Shown here: positions 26,745 through 36,607 of the stretch, piece by piece
Numbering within the stretch: position 1 is the first letter of the stretch
Layout: every line of letters starts with the position of its first letter
Assembly: GCF_963422545.1 (NCBI RefSeq)
Contig: NZ_OY730251.1
Coordinates: 124,001-188,000, forward strand
DNA: 64,000 bases
Direction of reading: 5' to 3'
Source of the DNA: an uncultured Flavobacterium sp.
GTDB taxonomy: Bacteria; Bacteroidota; Bacteroidia; Flavobacteriales; Flavobacteriaceae
The notes under the pieces: generated by a model
Database searches by the model: none
The model's input: the letters and a program-made list of their open reading frames with translations, nothing else
What the model was told of the DNA's origin: nothing
Made by a program: the position numbers and the translations under genes

Positions 26745-27176
26745 ATGTTTAGTTTGTTGAGAAGAAAGCCTAGAGTATATACTAAAATTGAAAATCATAT
26801 TTTTGGAATAATTACAGAGCTTTTAAAGCTCAGTAATACTGACATCAATGTTGATGAATTGGGTGGTAAATATTATCTAAGTAATGAAGAACAGCATTTT
26901 AAAGTTACAGTGTTAAGTAACGATTATGTTATTAGGCTAACTAATACTCGTGATTCTGTTGCTGAAAAATATGAGAAAGTTTTTGTTGAAGATGTCTTAA
27001 AAGCTATAAAAGAAGAGAAGCATCGCCGAATGGAAGTCGTTTATGATTCTATTACTAATAGTATAGAAAAAATGGCCGAGCGTTTACATAATACCCTGAT
27101 CGAAACAAATGAGCTCGAAACCCAAAAGGTTCGCAGGCTTGAAACAAAAGATTTAAAAACAAAAAAAGTGAACTAA
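26745..27176 (+). CDS. hypothetical cytoplasmic protein
   Basis: 143 aa, no signal peptide or membrane helix. An N-terminal mixed alpha/beta part (NHIFGIITELLKLSNTDINV, KYYLSNEEQHFKVTVLSND) is followed by a charged helical half (about 80-143) that may form a coiled coil (IEKMAERLHNTLIETNELET). The end is Lys-rich. I recognise no family. It stands alone, with its own terminator hairpin overlapping the stop codon. Confidence 0.75.
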   Translation: MFSLLRRKPRVYTKIENHIFGIITELLKLSNTDINVDELGGKYYLSNEEQHFKVTVLSNDYVIRLTNTRDSVAEKYEKVFVEDVLKAIKEEKHRRMEVVYDSITNSIEKMAERLHNTLIETNELETQKVRRLETKDLKTKKVN

Positions 27177-27189
27177 TAGTTCACTTTTT
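27163..27189. terminator. bidirectional terminator between convergent genes
   Basis: AAAAAGTGAACT (27163-27174) pairs perfectly with 27178-27189 around a 3-base loop and contains the stop codon of the upstream gene. Confidence 0.8.
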
Positions 27190-27216
27190 ATTTTTAAGCA
27201 AGTTGCTTAGGTTATT

Positions 27217-28137
27217 TTATTTCTGCAGAATCATTTCCTGATAAGTAAGAATCGTTTCATATCCTTTTGAAGCAAAATATGCAGTCGGGTTTTCTTTTGA
27301 AACAACCATTACAAAATCACCGCCCCAGGCGCCAAGACTTTTAACAACTCCGCCAAAATCTGGAAAAGCAATTTCTTTGATGGTTTTCAGTTCTAAAATA
27401 TTGCTTAAGTGAGCTTCATGATTTTCTAAAGCAAAGGCAAACTCCTTTAAGGTTTTTGCGTTTAGAACAGCTTCGGTGATTTTATTGTTGTCAAGAATGT
27501 TCTGAGCCAGATTTTGATTTTTATTGTTGTAATAAGCATTTATCGCGACCTTGCTATTTTGCTTTTTATTAAGGTATACAAAATAAATATTTTTAGTAAA
27601 ATCAGGATTAAACGGAATTGTTTCAACTATAGGCAAAGTTTGTTCTAATCGATATATAATTGGCGTGTTGTTTTGCGCACACGCGATATCATAACCGCTG
27701 CCTCCAAAACTGTTTTTAAGAAGCGTGAAAGCATCAATTTTAGTCCATTGAGCAATGTTGTTCAATAAAGTTGATGATGTGCCTAATCCCCAGTTTTTAG
27801 GAAATGTAAGTTGTGTACTTACGTTATATCCTTCTGCGTCATTTATGAAATCCGGATTTAAAAGATAAGCTTCATGTAAAATGTTTACTAAAGTGCTTTT
27901 TATCGTTTCGATTTGGGTTGGAGTATTGTCTATAATTTCAGAAAACGAAATGGTATCTTCAAACCAAAGATGTTGGTCAAAATCGTAACTTTTCCATTGA
28001 ATTTCTTTATTTAGACTATTTTCTACAATTAAATTTTGTCCAAATTTTGTTGGTAACGCAAAAGCTTTGGCGCCGTCTAAAACTAGATATTCACCTGTAA
28101 TAAGGAGTTTTCCGTTACTGTAAAAGGTTGTTTTCAT
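27217..28137 (-). CDS. GHMP kinase (GYDIA type), probable mevalonate-pathway kinase
   Basis: 306-aa cytoplasmic GHMP-fold kinase. It has NGKLLITGEYLVLDGAKA near the N-terminus, the phosphate-binding loop FPKNWGLGTSSTLLNNIAQW (about 114-133), GGSGYDIACA (about 145-154), and the C-terminal KSLGAWGGDFVMVV that closes the GHMP active site. The GYDIA motif marks the Bacteroidota subgroup. The HMG-CoA reductase gene lies upstream in the same direction, so phosphorylation of mevalonate or phosphomevalonate is likely; which one is unclear. Confidence 0.88.
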   Translation of the reverse strand: MKTTFYSNGKLLITGEYLVLDGAKAFALPTKFGQNLIVENSLNKEIQWKSYDFDQHLWFEDTISFSEIIDNTPTQIETIKSTLVNILHEAYLLNPDFINDAEGYNVSTQLTFPKNWGLGTSSTLLNNIAQWTKIDAFTLLKNSFGGSGYDIACAQNNTPIIYRLEQTLPIVETIPFNPDFTKNIYFVYLNKKQNSKVAINAYYNNKNQNLAQNILDNNKITEAVLNAKTLKEFAFALENHEAHLSNILELKTIKEIAFPDFGGVVKSLGAWGGDFVMVVSKENPTAYFASKGYETILTYQEMILQK

Positions 28138-28271
28138 TCTTCAATTTTAGAATAAATTCCAATATTTTAAATTGCTTCGTCTGTTCGCTATCGCTCGGGT
28201 CCAAATTCCAATTAGTGTTGGAATTTGGAATTTTATTCGAAACTATAATATTTTGGAATTTATGAATCAGG
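28138..28271. repeat. interspersed repeat, copy 1
   Basis: This gap is filled by AAATTCCAA/TTGGAATTT inverted words around a GC-richer centre. The 26 bases at 28217-28242 occur exactly, inverted, at 47404-47429, and similarity extends to both sides. It lies between two co-directed mevalonate genes. Confidence 0.7.
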
Positions 28272-29591
28272 TTATTTTCTTATATTTTCAATAAATTCTA
28301 CAACAGCACTGTGCGAAACGGCATTTTTCTTAAAGTGAGTTTTAATTAAATGGCGCTCTTCATCAGTTGCTTCAAATTGATTGATAATATTGTTTAAGTG
28401 CATTTTCATGTGACCTTCCTGAATTCCGGTTGTAGTTAAGGAACGCAGAGCGGCAAAATTTTGTGCCAAACCTGCAACGGCTACAATCTCCATCAATTCT
28501 TTTGCGGATGGTTTTTCGAGTATTTCTAAACATAACTTCACTAATGGATGTAAAGATGTTAATCCGCCAACAGTTCCAATTGCTAATGGAATTTCTAGCC
28601 AGAAAGTAAAAATTCCGTTTTCAATTTTAGCATGAGAAAGACTTGTATATTGGCCATTTTTTGAAGCATAAGCATGAATTCCGGCTTCTACAGCTCTAAA
28701 ATCATTTCCCGTTGCCAGAATTACAGCATCGACACCATTCATAATACCTTTGTTGTGTGTAACAGCTCTAAAAGGCTCAACTTCGGCAATTTGAACAGCC
28801 TGAACAAAACGTTCGGCAAATTCTTGCGGATTCGGAATATGTTTTTCGGTTAAATCTTCAATTGGGCACGAAACTTCGGCTCTAACAAGGCAATTTGGAA
28901 CATAATTAGACAAAATACTCATAATTACTTCAAGTGTTTCATGGTCTGAAAATAAATCAGAATTTTGAAATTCCTCTTTTAAAGTAGTAGCAAATTGCTC
29001 TAAACAAGAGTTTATAAAATTAGCACCCATACTGTCTTTAGTCTCAAAAGTAGCATGAAGCTGAAAGTAGTTTTCTAATAAAATTCTTTTGTTTTTTAAT
29101 TTCACGTCTAAAATTCCACCACCGCGTTGTTGCATTTTTTTGGTAATGCTTTGAGTGTCAGAAAAGAATTTTGGCTTGATTTGATCGAAGAATGTTTGCA
29201 GTTTTTGCGCATCTCCGTTGAAAGTGAAATGTACTTGCCCGATTTTTTCGGTATTAATTACAGTGGCTTTAAAACCTCCGCGTGTTGCCCAATATTTAGC
29301 AGCTTTTGAGGCAGCAGCGACTACAGAACTTTCTTCAATAGCCATTGGGATTGTTTTATATTTTCCGTTAATTAAAAAATTTGGAGCGACTCCTAACGGA
29401 ATGTATAGGTTAGTTATTGTGTTTTCAATGAATTCATCATGCAATTGTTGTAGCTTTTCGTCTGAATTCCAGTAATTTCTTATAATATTCAAGGTTTTTT
29501 CAGGCTCTGAAAAGTAGGTATTAGCGATCCAGTTTATTTTTTCTTTTTTGGATAATTTAGAAAATCCGGCAACTGCGTTATTCATTCTCAA
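28272..29591 (-). CDS. hydroxymethylglutaryl-CoA reductase, class II
   Basis: Makes mevalonate from HMG-CoA, the committed step of the mevalonate route to isoprenoids. The 439 aa carry class II signatures: ENTITNLYIPLGVAPNFLIN (about 55-74), IPMAIEESSVVAAAS (about 81-95), the DSMGANFIN substrate region, THNKGIMNGVDAVILATGND with the catalytic Lys and Asp, the cofactor loop GTVGGLTSLHP, and LAQNFAALRSLTT. Start choice is between Met1 and Met3; both are plausible. It is followed by the GHMP kinase gene. Confidence 0.93.
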   Translation of the reverse strand: MRMNNAVAGFSKLSKKEKINWIANTYFSEPEKTLNIIRNYWNSDEKLQQLHDEFIENTITNLYIPLGVAPNFLINGKYKTIPMAIEESSVVAAASKAAKYWATRGGFKATVINTEKIGQVHFTFNGDAQKLQTFFDQIKPKFFSDTQSITKKMQQRGGGILDVKLKNKRILLENYFQLHATFETKDSMGANFINSCLEQFATTLKEEFQNSDLFSDHETLEVIMSILSNYVPNCLVRAEVSCPIEDLTEKHIPNPQEFAERFVQAVQIAEVEPFRAVTHNKGIMNGVDAVILATGNDFRAVEAGIHAYASKNGQYTSLSHAKIENGIFTFWLEIPLAIGTVGGLTSLHPLVKLCLEILEKPSAKELMEIVAVAGLAQNFAALRSLTTTGIQEGHMKMHLNNIINQFEATDEERHLIKTHFKKNAVSHSAVVEFIENIRK

Positions 29592-29766
29592 TGTATTAAA
29601 TGATATTGTTGCGGCAAAGATACCAATTTAAGAGTTTTGTTTGAAATCTATTTAAAATTGAAAACTACGCAATCGTTATTTTTTTTAACATTTAACACTT
29701 ATAATGTGTATTATGTTTATTTTTTTCACTAAAATTGGGCTCTTTTTTATATTTAAAATAATTCGA

Positions 29767-31938
29767 ATGAATACAAGTAAAATTACTGTTATACTTTTGT
29801 TATTTGTTGCCAGTGTTTTTGGACAACAAAAAATTACTGTCGAGAATATTTTTGGAGGTGCTTTTAAGGCAAAAGGAATGGTTGAATTGCAATCCTTAAA
29901 AAATACAGATCAATACACAGTTTTAGATGTAGATCAGGCAAGCAGAAGTATGCAGATTGGTTTATATGATTTTGGAACTTTAAAAAAAGTGTCTAATTTA
30001 ATTGATACTAAAGATCATGCAGAATTAGCAAACGGAATTGATAGTTATACTTTTGATGCATCAGAGAAAAAGATTTTAATTGCTTGTAATACAAATAAAA
30101 TCTTCCGTCACTCATTTACTGCAAATTATTATTTATATGATATTGCTTCTAAATCACTAACAAAACTTTTTGATTTTCAGATTCAGGAACCAACTTTTTC
30201 GCCTGATGGAACTAAAATCGCTTATGCTAAAGAAAACAACCTTTATGTATATGATGTAGCTTCAAAAAAATCGACTGCTGTTACCACAGACGGAAAGAAA
30301 AATTCGATCATTAATGGTATTACGGATTGGGTTTATGAAGAAGAGTTTGCTTTTGTCCGGGCTTTTGACTGGAGTAAAGACAGTAAAAAATTAGCTTATA
30401 TTCGTTTTGACGAAAGCGCTGTTCCAGAGTTTTCAATGTCAATGTTCCACAAAGATTTATATCCAACAATTGAAACTTTTAAATATCCTAAAGCAGGAGA
30501 AAAAAATTCGGTAGTTTCATTACATATTTATGATGCTGCTGCAAATGCGACTAAAAAAGTTGATTTAGGAAATTATAATGATTTCTATATCGCAAGATTA
30601 GAATGGACAAATGACAACAATATATTATCTGCTCAGGTTTTAAACCGTCACCAGGATAACCTTGATTTGCTTTTTGTTGATGGAACTACGGCTGTTGCCA
30701 AAGTGGTTTTGAATGAAAAAGACAAAGCATATGTTGATGTTACAGATAATTTGACTTTCTTAAAAGATAATAGTTTTATCTGGACAAGCGAAAAAGATGG
30801 TTTTAATCATATTTATGTTTATGATAAAACCGGAAAACTTAAAAATCAGGTTACTAAAGGTAACTGGGAAGTAGTGTCTTACTACGGTTTTGATGAAAAA
30901 ACAAAAACTATTTTTTACCAATCTACAGAAAATGGTTCTATCAATAGAGATATTTATCGCATTGGTTTAGACGGAAATAACAAAGTGCGTTTGTCTAAAA
31001 ATACAGGAACTAATGCGGCAACTTTTAGCCCAAATTTCCAATTCTTCATTAATACATTCTCAAGCGCTTCTCAGCCTACGACTTATACTTTAAACGAGGC
31101 AAAAGCTGGAAAAGAAATTCAGGTTATCGAAAATAATCAGGCACTTGCTAATAAGTTGAAAGACTTTAATTTGCCAACAAAAGAGTTTTTTGTTTTAAAA
31201 ACAGCCAAAGGAAACGAACTTAATGCCTGGATTTTGAAACCAAAAGATTTTGATCCTTCAAAAAAATATCCTGTTTTCATGTACCAATATTCTGGTCCGG
31301 GATCTCAACAAGTAAATAACGATTGGAACAATAGTGATGATTATTGGTTTGCTTCACTAACACAACAAGGTTATATTGTTGCTTGTATTGATGGAAGAGG
31401 AACTGGTTTTAAAGGTGCTGATTTCAAAAAAGTAACACAAAAAGAATTAGGTAAATACGAAGTAGAAGACCAAATTGATGCTGCAAAAGTAATTGGAGCT
31501 TATCCTTATGTTGATGCTTCAAGAATTGGAATCTTCGGATGGAGTTATGGTGGTTTTATGGCTTCAAATTGTATTTTTCAAGGAAATGATGTTTTCAAAA
31601 TGGCGATCGCTGTTGCTCCGGTAACAAACTGGCGTTTTTATGATAGTGTTTACACAGAAAGATACATGACGACTCCGCAGGAAAATGCAAGTGGATACGA
31701 TCAAAACTCTCCAATAAATCACGTTGATAAATTAAAAGGGAAGTTTTTATTGATTCACGGATCTGGTGATGATAACGTTCACGTGCAAAATTCTATGCAA
31801 ATGATGGAAGCTTTGATTCAGGCAAACAAACAATTTGATTCTCAGATATATCCGGATAAAAACCACGGTATTTATGGCGGAAAAACGAGAATTCAGCTTT
31901 ATAATAAAATGACTAACTTTATCAAAGAAAATCTATAA
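29767..31938 (+). CDS. dipeptidyl-peptidase IV (S9 family)
   Basis: Periplasmic serine peptidase releasing X-Pro or X-Ala dipeptides. The start at 29767 gives a clean signal peptide (MNTSKITVILLLFVASVFGQ); the frame continues upstream to 29704 but adds only an unlikely hydrophobic stretch. The N-terminal beta-propeller (about 40-470) carries the substrate amino-group clamp WVYEEEF. The alpha/beta hydrolase domain has the triad Ser593 (GWSYGG), Asp668 (SGDDNVH) and His700 (KNHGI). 723 aa is typical. Two POT peptide transporters follow, so this is a peptide-use unit. Confidence 0.95.
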   Translation: MNTSKITVILLLFVASVFGQQKITVENIFGGAFKAKGMVELQSLKNTDQYTVLDVDQASRSMQIGLYDFGTLKKVSNLIDTKDHAELANGIDSYTFDASEKKILIACNTNKIFRHSFTANYYLYDIASKSLTKLFDFQIQEPTFSPDGTKIAYAKENNLYVYDVASKKSTAVTTDGKKNSIINGITDWVYEEEFAFVRAFDWSKDSKKLAYIRFDESAVPEFSMSMFHKDLYPTIETFKYPKAGEKNSVVSLHIYDAAANATKKVDLGNYNDFYIARLEWTNDNNILSAQVLNRHQDNLDLLFVDGTTAVAKVVLNEKDKAYVDVTDNLTFLKDNSFIWTSEKDGFNHIYVYDKTGKLKNQVTKGNWEVVSYYGFDEKTKTIFYQSTENGSINRDIYRIGLDGNNKVRLSKNTGTNAATFSPNFQFFINTFSSASQPTTYTLNEAKAGKEIQVIENNQALANKLKDFNLPTKEFFVLKTAKGNELNAWILKPKDFDPSKKYPVFMYQYSGPGSQQVNNDWNNSDDYWFASLTQQGYIVACIDGRGTGFKGADFKKVTQKELGKYEVEDQIDAAKVIGAYPYVDASRIGIFGWSYGGFMASNCIFQGNDVFKMAIAVAPVTNWRFYDSVYTERYMTTPQENASGYDQNSPINHVDKLKGKFLLIHGSGDDNVHVQNSMQMMEALIQANKQFDSQIYPDKNHGIYGGKTRIQLYNKMTNFIKENL

Positions 31939-31965
31939 TCTAAAAATTTTAATCTAAAATAAATA

Positions 31966-33651
31966 ATGAATAATATGGGAGAAACTCAAGTAAAAACTGC
32001 GCATCCAAAAGGACTTTGGGTATTGTTTGGAACGGAGATGTGGGAGCGATTCAATTTTTATGGAATGCGAGCTTTATTAACTTTATTTCTTGTGAATTCA
32101 TTATTGATGAAAGAAGAAGAAGCTTCCCTTATTTATGGAGGATTTCTTGGACTTTGTTATTTAACACCAATGTTAGGTGGTTTCGTAGCAGACCGTTTTT
32201 TGGGTAACAGAAACTGTATTTTATTAGGTGGTTTATTAATGGCAGCCGGGCAAATGTTGTTGTTTACCAGCGGAACCGTTTTTGAAGCTAATTTGCCTTT
32301 GGCTAAAATCATCATGTATTCTGCATTAGGAGTTATTGTTTTTGGTAACGGATTCTTCAAACCAAACATTTCTAGTATGGTTGGAAGTTTATATCCTAAG
32401 CAAGAGAAAACAAAATTAGACAGTGCCTTCACTATTTTCTATATGGGAATTAATATTGGAGCTTTTTTAGGTCAGTCGATTTGTCCTTTGTTGGGAGATG
32501 TTAAAGATGCTGGCGGAATTAGAGATATCCATGCTTTTAGATGGGGATTTATGGCAGCGTCTGTAGCGATGCTTCTTGGAACTATTCTTTTCTACTTCTT
32601 AAAAAACAAATATGTAGTTTCTCCTGAAGGAAGACCATTAGGAGGTTTGCCTTCTAAAAACATAGCTTCTGATTTTGAAGAAGGAGAATCGCAAAAAGCT
32701 AATTTTTCTAATAAATCATTGTTAATTGCAGGAATTGCATTTGTAGCTTTAGGATTCTTTTTTCATTATGTAGTAGGTCAGAATTTAATTTATACTTTGA
32801 TTTATTCTAGTGGTTTATCATTGGCGGGATTAATTGTTTCTGATTCTTCATTGACTAAAATAGAAAGAGATAGAATTTTTGTAATCTATATTGTTTCGTT
32901 CTTTATTATTTTCTTCTGGGCGGCGTTTGAGCAAGCAGGTTCATCATTAACTTTTATTGCAGATAACCAAACAGACAGAAACTTCTTTGGTTTTCTAATG
33001 CCACCATCTATGGTTCAGATTTTTAACGGACTATTTGTAGTTTTATTGGCGGTACCTTTTAGTATATTATGGGATACATTGAGAGCTAAAGGCAGAGAGC
33101 CAATTTCTCCTGTAAAATTAGCTGCTGGTTTAGTAGTTATTTCTATCAGTTTCTTTATGATTGCAACTCAGGTTTCTTATATCGGAACTTCAGGATTGTT
33201 ACTTGTTAAATGGCTTATCTTATTATATTTCTTAAACACTTGTGCTGAGTTATGTTTGTCACCAATTGGTTTATCATTGGTAGGTAAATTATCTCCAAAA
33301 CGTTTTGCCTCATTGCTTTACGGAGTATTCTTTTTGTCAAATGCATCAGGTTATGCTTTAGGAGGTACTTTAGGTTCAATCTTGCCGGCAACTGGTGATA
33401 AATTTGCAAAAGCAAAAGAATTAGGAATTGATCTTCAGGCTGTTTTAGATAATAAAATTACACCAACTGCTGAGCAATTAGCATTATTAGATCAACATCA
33501 AATTAGTGCTCATAATCACTTTTTTGCAGGATTCGAAATCCATAACTTATATGAGTTCTTTATGGTTTTTGTTGTTCTTACTGGTATTGCTGCGATTATA
33601 TTATTTGCTTTGACTCCATTCTTGAAAAAAATGATGCACGGAGTACGATAA
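31966..33651 (+). CDS. POT-family peptide:H+ symporter
   Basis: Inner-membrane di/tripeptide importer of 561 aa. The family motif EMWERFNFYGMR (about 23-34) holds the ExxER proton-coupling residues, and GNGFFKPNISSMVGSLY (about 124-140) is the second POT signature. A Met three codons in (MGETQVKT) is an equally good start. It lies 27 bp after the dipeptidyl-peptidase gene and 1 bp before a second POT gene. Confidence 0.92.
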   Translation: MNNMGETQVKTAHPKGLWVLFGTEMWERFNFYGMRALLTLFLVNSLLMKEEEASLIYGGFLGLCYLTPMLGGFVADRFLGNRNCILLGGLLMAAGQMLLFTSGTVFEANLPLAKIIMYSALGVIVFGNGFFKPNISSMVGSLYPKQEKTKLDSAFTIFYMGINIGAFLGQSICPLLGDVKDAGGIRDIHAFRWGFMAASVAMLLGTILFYFLKNKYVVSPEGRPLGGLPSKNIASDFEEGESQKANFSNKSLLIAGIAFVALGFFFHYVVGQNLIYTLIYSSGLSLAGLIVSDSSLTKIERDRIFVIYIVSFFIIFFWAAFEQAGSSLTFIADNQTDRNFFGFLMPPSMVQIFNGLFVVLLAVPFSILWDTLRAKGREPISPVKLAAGLVVISISFFMIATQVSYIGTSGLLLVKWLILLYFLNTCAELCLSPIGLSLVGKLSPKRFASLLYGVFFLSNASGYALGGTLGSILPATGDKFAKAKELGIDLQAVLDNKITPTAEQLALLDQHQISAHNHFFAGFEIHNLYEFFMVFVVLTGIAAIILFALTPFLKKMMHGVR

Positions 33652-33652
33652 T

Positions 33653-35137
33653 ATGGAAAATAAAATCACTTTAGAAGAAATTCAAAATTTTAAAGGCACT
33701 TATCCAAAACAATTGTGGTATTTGTTTTTTGTTGAAATGTGGGAACGGTTTTGTTTCTACGGAATGCGTGGGGTACTTACGTTTTTTATGGTAGATCAGC
33801 TTTTGTTAAAAGATGAGCATGCCAATTTGCAATACGGGGCTATTCAGGCTTTTGTTTATGCGTTTACCTTTATCGGGGGTATTTTTGCTGATAAAGTATT
33901 GGGTTTTAGAAAATCATTGTTTTTTGGAGGAATCGTAATGATTCTTGGGAATCTTTTGATTGCTGTTGCGCCTCATGATTTGTTTTATTACGGAATCGCT
34001 TTCTCTATTATTGGAACCGGTTTTTTTAAGCCAAATGTTTCTTCAATGGTTGGAGAATTATATCACGAAGATGACGGAAGAAGAGATGCAGGTTACGGAA
34101 TGTTTTATGCCGGAATAAATGTAGGAGGTCTTTTAGGAGGTGCTTTATGTATTTATTTAGGAAAATATTATTCATGGCAATTATGCTTTTTATCAGCTGC
34201 TATAGTAATGTTTTTAGGTTTAGTTACCTTTTTGTTTACTAAAAAATATTTAGGACCAATTGGAGATTCTCCATTGTTGCATTTAGATACTAGTAAAAGA
34301 AGAATTCGTGAAATTGCAGTATATGTTATCTCGATATTAAGCTTACCATTTATTTTTATAATGGTAAAAAATACTGACTATACAGATTATTTCATGTACA
34401 CAATTGGTATAGTTGCAGTTTTATATTTTGCTTATGAATTAATAAAATTGGGTGATATAAAAATGCAGAAAAAGCTTTTTGCAGCTTTTTTGTTTGTGTT
34501 CTTTTATTTGCTGTTTAACTCTATTTATGAACAAAGTGGTGGGTCATTATCGCTTTTTGCAAAAGACAACCTAAGTGATAAATTATTGTTTTTCCATATA
34601 GATCCTAATGTAGTAAACAATAGTTCGAATACATTTTTCGTAGTAGTTTTAAGTCCGCTAATAGGTTTGTTATGGATTTGGCTTGGCAAAAGAAGAATTG
34701 AACCAAACACCTTGATTAAATTTGGAATCGGATTCTTGTTCTTGGGAGCTTCATTTTATATCTTTTATCTAACTAAGTTTTTTGCAAATTCTAAAGGTAT
34801 TGCGTCTTTAAACGTATTTACTTTTGCTTATTTGGTAACAACAATTGGAGAGCTTTGTTTAGGTCCAATCGGAATGTCTATTATTACAAAATTGTCTCCA
34901 AAAAGACTATTTGGTATGATGATGGGATTGTGGTTCCTGGCAAGTGCTTTTGGACAATTATTTGCGGGGAAATTGGGTGCCGAAATTTCAAGATCAAACA
35001 CAGGAGATACATTAGTTTCTAAGTTGCAATCGTATACAGAAGGATATTATCAATTGGCAATTTATTCTCTGGTTGCGGGAGTTGTTTTAATTGCAATTTC
35101 GCCAATTATTAGAAAATTAATGCAAGAAGTAAAGTAG
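33653..35137 (+). CDS. second POT-family peptide:H+ symporter
   Basis: 494 aa, with EMWERFCFYGMR (about 23-34) and GTGFFKPNVSSMVGELYHED (about 121-140), so both POT signatures are intact. It is clearly a paralogue of the preceding gene but shorter, lacking part of the central hydrophilic loop. The 1-bp gap implies co-translation. The pair may differ in peptide preference. Confidence 0.92.
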   Translation: MENKITLEEIQNFKGTYPKQLWYLFFVEMWERFCFYGMRGVLTFFMVDQLLLKDEHANLQYGAIQAFVYAFTFIGGIFADKVLGFRKSLFFGGIVMILGNLLIAVAPHDLFYYGIAFSIIGTGFFKPNVSSMVGELYHEDDGRRDAGYGMFYAGINVGGLLGGALCIYLGKYYSWQLCFLSAAIVMFLGLVTFLFTKKYLGPIGDSPLLHLDTSKRRIREIAVYVISILSLPFIFIMVKNTDYTDYFMYTIGIVAVLYFAYELIKLGDIKMQKKLFAAFLFVFFYLLFNSIYEQSGGSLSLFAKDNLSDKLLFFHIDPNVVNNSSNTFFVVVLSPLIGLLWIWLGKRRIEPNTLIKFGIGFLFLGASFYIFYLTKFFANSKGIASLNVFTFAYLVTTIGELCLGPIGMSIITKLSPKRLFGMMMGLWFLASAFGQLFAGKLGAEISRSNTGDTLVSKLQSYTEGYYQLAIYSLVAGVVLIAISPIIRKLMQEVK

Positions 35138-35189
35138 ACAACATTTAGTAATTCAATTTTTGATTAAATTTGTTGAAAAATAAAGTAGC

Positions 35190-35657
35190 ATGAAAAAAAT
35201 ATTTTTAATAACATTGTTTTTAGTAGGTGCATTTGTAACTCAGGCACAAGAGTTGAAATGGTATACTGATGTAAAGGAAGCAATTACTGTAAGTAATAAA
35301 GAAAACAAACCAATGTTGATGTTTTTTACCGGGAGTGATTGGTGTGGATGGTGTATTCGTTTGCAGAATGAAGTTTTGAAAACTGCGGAGTTTAAAAAAT
35401 GGGCTACTGATAATGTTATTTTGGTTGAGTTGGATTATCCTAGAAGTGTGCCTCAGACTCCGGAACTTAAAAGTCAAAATAATGAATTACAGCAAGCTTT
35501 TGGGATTCAGGGTTTTCCAACGGTGTATTTTACAAGTGCTGAATCAAAAGATGGAAAGATCAATTTTAAGGGTTTAGGAAAAACCGGTTACGTTGCTGGC
35601 GGTCCATCTGCTTGGTTAGCAGTTGCAGAAGGAATTGTACATCCTAAGAAGTCTTAA
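35190..35657 (+). CDS. secreted thioredoxin-fold protein with CGWC
   Basis: Periplasmic thioredoxin-like protein of 155 aa. The signal peptide ends at about residue 20 (FVTQAQ). The redox site WCGWC has Cys52 and Cys55, and the cis-Pro loop GFPTVYF has Pro110. It belongs to the thioredoxin_7/DUF255-like short family. It probably reduces or isomerises periplasmic disulfides. Two relatives without the CxxC follow downstream on the same strand. Confidence 0.9.
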   Translation: MKKIFLITLFLVGAFVTQAQELKWYTDVKEAITVSNKENKPMLMFFTGSDWCGWCIRLQNEVLKTAEFKKWATDNVILVELDYPRSVPQTPELKSQNNELQQAFGIQGFPTVYFTSAESKDGKINFKGLGKTGYVAGGPSAWLAVAEGIVHPKKS

Positions 35658-35686
35658 TCAAAGTAAATTTTATTTTAATATTATAG

Positions 35687-35713
35687 AACTCCTTACATAG
35701 TTTGTAAGGAGTT
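35687..35713 (+). terminator. intrinsic terminator after the CGWC thioredoxin gene
   Basis: AACTCCTTACA (35687-35697), 5-base loop, TGTAAGGAGTT (35703-35713), then a T-run. Confidence 0.88.
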
Positions 35714-35880
35714 TTTTTCGTTTAGTAAGAAAAAACATTCATTATTTTAAATGCATTGTAGTTTTATTATTTTATTATAAATAAAAAAACATATAATGCA
35801 TTTTTTGTCTTAATAAAAATTGGAAAATTAAAATAATATGCTAATTTCGTCATGCTATACTAACCAAAACCAATTTAATT

Positions 35881-36333
35881 ATGACCCAAAAATTACTTAT
35901 CCTACTGTTTTTTTTAGGTTCATTTTTTGTGCATTCGCAAAACTTAGTTTGGAAGACAAACATGACAGATGCTATTGCAATAAGTAATGAACAGAGAAAG
36001 CCAATGTTAATTTTATTCACTGCTTCAGGTGTACCGGAAAATCTTCAAAATGAAATCTTCAAAACCCCTGATTTTGCCGTTTGGTCACGTGACAATGTGA
36101 TCTTGGTGAAACTGGATCTGTCTGATTCTACTACTGCTGATGGAGATAGAGAACAAAACCTTAAGCTGAAAAGCGCTTTTGGTGTTGAGGATTTGCCGGA
36201 GGTTTGTTATGCAAGCGCCTCTATCCGAAAAAATAAAACGACTTTTAGTGCACTGGGAAAAATTGCATATAGACCTGGTGGTGCTAAAGCCTGGATTGCT
36301 GAATCAAATTCTATTTTGCATCCAAGCGAATAA
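35881..36333 (+). CDS. thioredoxin-like protein lacking the CxxC motif (copy A)
   Basis: 150 aa with signal peptide (1-20, ending FVHSQ). It aligns along its whole length with the CGWC protein at 35190 (LVWKTNMTDAIAISNEQRKP, then LILFTAS), but the active-site segment is replaced by SGVPENLQ and is two residues shorter, so no redox pair remains. The cis-Pro position is kept (DLPEVCYA). A binding or chaperone-like role is possible. It has a close paralogue 275 bp downstream. Confidence 0.85.
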   Translation: MTQKLLILLFFLGSFFVHSQNLVWKTNMTDAIAISNEQRKPMLILFTASGVPENLQNEIFKTPDFAVWSRDNVILVKLDLSDSTTADGDREQNLKLKSAFGVEDLPEVCYASASIRKNKTTFSALGKIAYRPGGAKAWIAESNSILHPSE

Positions 36334-36355
36334 AATAAAATTTAAATTAAGTTTC

Positions 36356-36409
36356 TTAGTTTAATTTGTAGAATCCCTTTTCATCTGTTGCATGAAAAGG
36401 GATGTTTTT
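36356..36409 (-). pseudogene. relic of the comEC 3' end
   Basis: On the minus strand this stretch reads KNIPFHATDEKGFYKLN and a stop codon. It differs by one residue from the last 17 residues of ComEC encoded at 37070-37123. No ComEC reading frame continues upstream beyond a few weakly similar codons (to about 36460). It is best explained as the end of comEC carried along when a unit of thioredoxin-like gene plus comEC 3' end was duplicated in tandem. Confidence 0.8.
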
Positions 36410-36412
36410 TTT
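36373..36412 (+). terminator. intrinsic terminator after copy A
   Basis: ATCCCTTTTCAT (36373-36384), a 7-base loop and its inverse (36392-36403), followed by T8 after one G. Confidence 0.85.
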
Positions 36413-36607
36413 AAATAAACTTAAACTCTTTGCCGGTAGCTTTGATATTTTTAGAGGGGGAATTTTTCATTTTATTTAAAATTTGAGGCTTAAATAATAA
36501 AATTCATTTTAATTTAATTTTTCGTAACTATTTGTTTTGCAATGGATTGTTGAGTGTTGGTTTTGTGTTACTTTAGTTTTATTAACACAACTAAAAACCT
36601 ATAAATT

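Larger units (their letters stand above)
36344..36412. repeat. 69-bp duplicated segment, copy A
   Basis: Identical in 64 of 69 positions, without gaps, to 37058-37126. It holds a terminator hairpin for the plus-strand gene and, on the minus strand, a copy of the last 17 codons of comEC. Confidence 0.92.
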
